Shown one piece after another: positions 58,931 through 64,000 of a stretch of DNA of 64,000 bases. The notes under the pieces are model-generated. The model did no database searches, was not told the origin of the DNA, and saw only the letters and a program-made list of their open reading frames with translations. Position 1 is the first letter of the stretch. Every line of letters starts with the position of its first letter. Origin of the DNA: Cunninghamia lanceolata (Eukaryota > Streptophyta > Pinopsida > Cupressales > Cupressaceae); assembly GCA_027924645.1 (NCBI GenBank), contig BSBN01000047.1, forward strand, positions 2,976,001-3,040,000. Reading direction: 5' to 3'. The position numbers and the translations under genes are program-made.

Positions 58931-58943
58931 TCTACTAGTGTGA

Positions 58944-59807
58944 GGATGTCAATGGATTTACAATTAGGATAGCCTTTGTGCTAGATACCAATGATGAGGG
59001 AGGACCAATCTTAGGTGCCAGGAGGTGGGTAGGTAGGATTGGATGGATAGATAGAAGGATGTGATATAGGGAATGGGTGTACGCATAAGCAAGCAAGGAT
59101 GTGATCTCAAAGGTTATGTCGCATAAGAACAACATGCCCCATTCTAGATAGTATGCTTAGGCTTTTACATGACAAGGCTTAGGATGATAGGATAATGATA
59201 GGAATGTTTTGGAAAGGATGGAGTACATCAAGAGATAACCAAAGCATGTTTCAACATTTTGCCCCAAATCTTTATCAAGATCAAAAGGAGGAAGAGAGGA
59301 TGAATGGATGCAATGAGATAGGTGTATGTATGTGTAGGTGGATGGATAAGGATGGTAGGATAGGAATGGTATGATACGATAGAAAATGATAATTTGGAAC
59401 ACGATAGGAGGATGAGACAACGTGCCTCGAAGTGTAGGTGACATAGAAGATCAATCTACACATGACGCCTGTTTGCCAGGTTTTCATCATGGTACTTATC
59501 CAAGGCACTTGTTTACCAAATTTTCACCATTGGATGAAGGGATTTCTCTTTACTTTTTTATTTATTTAATTTTTTTTTTACTTTTTTGGATTTTTTGAAT
59601 ACTTGTATGGGATAGGTGGATATGGACGAAAGGGACTCAAGTGTCTAGTTCCATGAAAGGTGATAGTCCTGCTAGAGATGGATGTCATCACATGGACCTG
59701 TCAAGTGCTCATAGATGTTGGCAGGGGATTGCGTGAAAGGTGGATTAGGTAGATAGCGGATTATGATATGGATTATGGATGGAAGGATAGTGGATTATGA
59801 CGTGGAT
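58944..59807 (-). other. LTR-element internal sequence beyond the CACTA
   Basis: Continuation of the minus-strand LTR element. Low-complexity GGAT/GATAGG-rich sequence, no recognised protein. Frames at 58,935-59,508 are compositional. Confidence 0.45.
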
Positions 59808-62443
59808 TTATGCAAGGGGATGGATGAAAGGCTTATGCAAAAGCATGGACCATATGGATATGATGGGTGAGATATGTAGGATAGTGGATGAAAGGTGGGG
59901 AGATGGAGATATGTGGAAATGTTGCGTGATGAAATGGAACCATGACCAACGGTTGCACACACCATGATAAACATTGCAACTTTTGATGGGATGGTGGCGT
60001 AGGAAGAAATGGTGTTGTTTGCTTAGGAGATGGATGATGAAGTGCTTTAGGTACCCACATAGACTTAGTATTTTTATGACTTTTATTTTGCTTGTGGGAT
60101 AGAGGAATTTGAGACTTTTGGATGGAATGAGATTTTTGGATGGAAGAGGAGGATTGGTATTCTTGAGAGGTGGATGCCTTATTAGACTTGATTTCTTCTT
60201 TTTGCTTATGGATCCAAACCAATTTAGTTTTGACCTTTCCTTTTTGAGGTATGGGCTTGGATTGCTGCTTGGATGGATTTTTCTTTGAATTTTTGCATTT
60301 GTACCATAAGGTATTAGGATTTGTAGGATTTTTTGCTTTATATGTAAAGGAATCCAAATTTTTGCTTTTGAATCCCATGGGTATGGTGGAATCAACGAGG
60401 TAGGTGGAAGCTCCTTGTTTAGACAGTGTGTGCATTTGTTGGCAATGATTGGGATTTTTAGAGGATTTATGGATGGATGGATAAGGTGTTGGAAGTAGTG
60501 GAGGTAGATTCAATGGAAGGATATTAGGAGTGGGAAGAAGTGGAGGTAAAGTTGATGGTGGAAGATGAATAGTCACATGCTTTTGACATTTGTAAGATGA
60601 TGGAGGTGGAATGGCAACATATGATTTAGGCATATGATAGGGTTTACGATGGAAGGTGGTGGACTTAGGAGGCATGGAGGAAGTACCAACATCTTTAGAT
60701 TGTTGACCTTGGAGTGTGTATCCAAGGCCAAATGAGCGTGGAGGGACCTTGACATGGATAGGCTCCAAAATGCCTTATTGATGAAGGCCTAAGCCTTTAC
60801 CTTGGTAGTTCATGTTTTGAAGCATGCGGTGAACAATGGGACTAGGTATAGGTGGAACACTAGATACGAGTTCCTTATTGGATGGAGAAGGTGAGATAGA
60901 GGATAATGGTTGTTGGTGTTCTAAGAGGAACACTCATGGATGAAGGTGGTAAGACCAATAGGATATGATGGTGGATTTGGAATAGGGTTGACGGTAGATG
61001 TGGAAGGATCATTATTGGTTTGATCTTTTATGCTTGCTTGGGAGGCCTTTGTCTCATCAAGGGGAGTGGATGTTTGTAGATCATGGATGGGGCTAGATGG
61101 AGGATGGATATAAGAAATTTGGATATCTTTCTCATGGATGGGTATGGGATTATGGATAGGATCAAGGTGTTCGTAGATAGGCTCTTCAAGGATATCATCT
61201 TGATCATAGAAAATAAATTGGTTATGGACGGGGTGGATAGAGAGGATTTGATCTTGATTAGGACTAGGACTCAACATTTCCACATGCTTAGGGTCGTACT
61301 CTTGATATAACTCTTGGGGTTTCATAGAAGTGAAAGTGGGATGCTCTTGGACAAGTTTGATAGGTTCTGGGTATTCATCCACAAGAGAGTATGATGGACT
61401 TTGATTTGGGCTCATGATGGGAGGCTCTTTAATAGGCTCAATGGCTTGTGGGTCACATGACGGGGTGGAAGGGCTAGGCATGTTAATAGAGGGCTCCTGG
61501 ATAGGCATAATGATAGGTGTTGGACATGGGGATAATTGTTCCTATCTAGTAGCTAATGGATCACATCCTTTGCAAGGGTAAGGGTGGATGAACAATATAG
61601 GGGTTGAACAATAAGAGTAGATGGAGTGGTAGGTTTAGGATTAGGACTTGGTGGATGGCTTAGATTGGGTTGAGGATTGGATAGGTGGGTGATGGAATTA
61701 GGGAGTGATGGTTCTTGGATGGGTTCAAGGATAGGTGTTGGATTAGATGGTGGTGTTGGAGGGGAGGAAGATTGGGAGGACTCCCTAGCTTCTCTTTTTC
61801 TTCGAAGAAAATCCCTCAAGGATTCATTAGGTGCTCTTGGCTTAAAATTTGGGAGGTTTGATGGTGGATTAGAGGGTGAATGGGTGATAGGGTTTGATGG
61901 ATTGGGAGATACATAGGATGATGGATTAAGGTTGATAGGGTTGGAGGGATATTGTGATGAAGTGATTGGAGGATGGGGACTAGGGGGTGGGGGATTTGGA
62001 TGGGGAAATGGTTGTTGATATAGGTTTTGGATTTCGGTTATGAGGTGTACTAGATTGGTGTTCCCTTGATCAAAGTTAGCATGAAAAAGGTTGGGAGATG
62101 GATAAGTTGGAGGTATTGATTGGTTGGATAGGTATGATGGCATGGATGTACAAGGGGATGAAGATTGATATGAAGGTAAAGGTTGATATGAGGTTGAAGG
62201 TTGATATGATGTGGATGGGGATGAAATGCAGGGTGTTGAAGGTTGATATAAGGTTGATGGGGTAGATATATAGGATTGATATGGAGGTTGTTGATGTGGT
62301 GATTGGGTTTGATGTTGGAATTATTGATGTTGTGGTGGCACAGGGTCTTCTTCCTTTCTATATAACCACTTAAGTTGATCAAGCATTCTTTTGGTGCCAT
62401 AAGGATCATTCTCATAGGTCTTGTTTAGAAATGCCATGTCCAT
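59808..62443 (-). pseudogene. Proline/serine-rich ORFs of the LTR element (gag-like)
   Basis: Starting from ATG 62,443 (MDMAFLNKTYENDPYGTKRM ... LKWLYRKEEDPVPPQ), the minus strand carries long open segments: to 61,553 (one stop near 62,320), 61,508-60,921, and 60,768-59,833, in three frames. Composition is extreme (Pro, Ser, His, Asn, Ile; e.g. PFPHPNPPPPSPHPP). Scattered motifs resemble those linking gag to pol in large gypsy elements (RSFGLGYTLQG; KTKLVWIHK; KSMWVPK). No zinc knuckle, protease, RT or integrase is seen, so the element appears to lack pol. The LTR with polypurine tract at 46.5 kb is in the matching orientation. No plant protein family is certain. Confidence 0.6.
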
Positions 62444-62543
62444 GTTTACAAGTGGTAGAGTAGGATATGAGGATGTGGAGTGGTTGCAATGTTGGAGATC
62501 AAATTTTAATACATTAGGATGATTTGTTTTGCTTCAAAGAGTG

Positions 62544-62700
62544 GATGATTCTCTATACTTAAGGTAGACTAGTGACACTTAAGTAATAGAGTTGATTGGA
62601 TGATTTTCTATACTCAAGGTAGACTAATGACACTTAAGTAATAGAGTTGATTGGTTTGATTTGATTGGATGACTTACTTGAGATAGACTAATGATCTCAA
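62544..62700. repeat. 55-bp tandem repeat
   Basis: GATGATTCTCTATACTTAAG (62,544) and GATGATTTTCTATACTCAAG (62,599) begin two close copies. A third, diverged copy follows to about 62,700. The repeat lies upstream of the proline-rich ORFs. Confidence 0.85.
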
Positions 62701-62879
62701 GCAAGTTTGGATAAATGTTCATAATGATCAAATAAGGTCTTAATTTTTGATTGGGCTGATTTGGATTTTGGGTTTTGATAATGTTGTGGATGATTGGGTT
62801 AGGTGACTTGGATGGATTACGGATTATACCTAGACAAGTCTCAAGGTATTTTTGGATATGAAAGGATGAAGTTGATTGG

Positions 62880-63624
62880 GAAGTGATTAGGATGAAATTG
62901 CCTCATGACAGGGAGTTTGTTTTTGACAGTTGTTTTGGTAATTTTATGGCAAGAAGACAAGTAGTAAACACTCATGCACAAGTCATTCACAAACATTTAC
63001 CACCTAGGCTGGCTGAGACAATACCTATTGGGTACCCACTTGGTTTTACTCAGTTGCACCTACTTATGTTGTATAGCTCCAAGAACTTGGGGCACGAGCT
63101 CCCCCTTACAGTGAACTCACTTCTCAGGCACACCAAGTTCCAGGTCCTCAAGATGCGTAGATCTTGAGGTACCTTGCTATCTCTGCCACAAGCCGTGAAA
63201 GTGTGGGATGGCTATCAGAGTTTCCTCTTGTACCAACAGATACTAGTTTTTGGCTTCTACACAGAGGTTTCTAGTAAGGGCTTCCGTTCAGGTGGCTATA
63301 CATGTGGTGATTCACTCCATTAATGGAGGCTTCCCAGCCTACAGAGGTTACACTCCACAAGGTTTTGGGGGAAACATTCGTCAATATAGCGCAACAACAC
63401 CCATCGTTTGCGACTTTCGGCACAAACGTGTTATTTATATAGCGGCTTGGAAGGGCTTGGCTTTAGTCTATTTTTGCTTGGGTCATACCCCTTCTTGCAA
63501 TGGGAAGGTAGGCCCTCTAGAGTTAGCAACAATTTCTCATGCACCCCAGATCCATTGGATAGGCAGGGGAGAGGATACCTCTATTGCTAAATTGGGTTAC
63601 ACACAATCAAAGCAAGCAAACTAA
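62880..63624 (+). other. Unrecognised comparatively GC-rich stretch with broken frames
   Basis: Plus-strand open frames at 62,883-63,167 and 63,250-63,624 overlap other open frames. One passage (APPYSELTSQAHQVPGPQD) looks like a proline/glutamine-rich polyprotein. The base composition differs from the AT-rich surroundings. I cannot assign it to a family. It could be retroelement gag or a captured exon. Confidence 0.3.
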
Positions 63625-64000
63625 GAAATGAAAAGCAGACACATTGCAAATAGATTGTTCATTTTAAAGCACCAAAATTAAATGTGCCTACTTTAGTAAG
63701 AAAATTGTTTATGTCTTGGACTGGTTGAGGCTGCAAAAGATATGTCAGTAGATTGTTTTCTCCGTTCTTTGACAAGCGATTAGGACAAGCTGCACATATA
63801 AATTGTTAGATGCCAAAGAGGATTAGGTCAAAAGATATGATCTAATAAAAAATTGCAAATGGCGATCTGATACAATGAAATAAATTGCAAAATCAGAAAA
63901 TTCATGAAATTCTATGCAATTTAAAAATTAAAAAAAAATCGCTGAAATTGGATATGTTTTGCAAAAGATATGCTCGATTGAAGTTTTGAAAGTAGCTAAC
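63625..64000. other. No feature seen
   Basis: AT-rich sequence to the window end; no frame, repeat or RNA gene recognised. Confidence 0.5.

Larger units (their letters stand above)
48041..58940. mobile_element. 10.9-kb CACTA transposon carrying PPR gene fragments
   Basis: The left end CACTAGTAGAAATA (48,041) and right end (complement CACTAGTAGAAAAA, ending 58,940) form CACTA-type terminal inverted repeats. They are flanked by the 3-bp duplication TGA (48,038-48,040 and 58,941-58,943), exactly as CACTA (En/Spm) elements produce. Both ends carry subterminal repeats built on AATGACTAAAT/ACTACCAAATT (48,055-48,240 and 58,440-58,900), the expected transposase-binding region. I see no TNPD- or TNPA-like transposase, so the element looks non-autonomous. 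Its interior is a mosaic of AT-only DNA, fragments of a PLS-class PPR gene, palindromes and small exon-like pieces. It lies inside the minus-strand LTR element. Confidence 0.9.

Noticed and set aside
59808..60395. A second, overlapping proline-poor frame as a separate gene
   Set aside because: It overlaps the longer 59,833-60,768 frame on the same strand in another frame and shares only its base composition; treated as a shadow.

Overview
This window looks like repeat-dominated nuclear DNA from a land plant with a large genome. A conifer or other gymnosperm is my best guess, by inference. The grounds are one plausible intron-containing host gene in 64 kb, long AT-rich gene-free stretches, decayed plant-type LINE and Ty3/gypsy coding remnants, several hAT elements, a 5S-rRNA-derived (Cassandra-like) repeat array, and PLS-class pentatricopeptide repeat (PPR) sequence. 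There is no bacterial gene organisation, no tRNA gene and no CRISPR array.

Layout. 1-3,067: LTR-retrotransposon debris, including a 54-bp tandem repeat and a probable truncated LTR. 3,068-3,735: internal fragment of an L1-type LINE, minus strand. 3,736-7,700: mostly no gene; two weak candidate coding segments at 5,813 and 6,410. 7,717-16,389: hAT territory, with a decayed hAT transposase (minus), two non-autonomous elements (9,791-10,213 and 11,661-12,149) and a 3.4-kb hAT with a frameshifted BED/DUF659/hATC transposase (12,975-16,389). The last two sit inside a decayed CCHC zinc-knuckle gag-like reading frame. 17,800-19,700: PBS plus LTR segment next to an inverted array of 5S-derived repeats. 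About 20,100-27,990: a nearly complete decayed LINE (minus; gag-like ORF1, endonuclease, reverse transcriptase, zf-RVT). It is interrupted by a 1.4-kb hAT and by a gypsy fragment in which gag is fused directly to RNase H.

29,510-33,133 (minus) is the best host gene: two exons in compatible phase around a 2.7-kb intron, encoding an acidic protein of about 304 residues. The intron carries two separate tandem-repeat arrays. 33,985-44,966 holds two copies of a roughly 3-kb non-coding repeat separated by a chromodomain-type gypsy integrase remnant. The second copy contains a 1.1-kb retroposed insertion with an 18-19 bp target duplication and poly-A.

44,967-62,480 is a minus-strand LTR element (LTR, polypurine tract, proline/serine-rich ORFs, no visible pol). 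It is split by a 10.9-kb CACTA transposon (48,041-58,940) with 13-bp terminal repeats and a TGA target duplication. The CACTA carries an array of PPR gene fragments amplified into a higher-order repeat of alternating about 303-bp and 445-484-bp units, with a long DNA palindrome in every second interval. This is the most unusual structure here. 62,544-64,000 has a short tandem repeat and an unrecognised comparatively GC-rich stretch.

The insertion order is readable in several places because target-site duplications are intact, so much of the window can be read as a stack of dated insertions rather than a set of cooperating genes.
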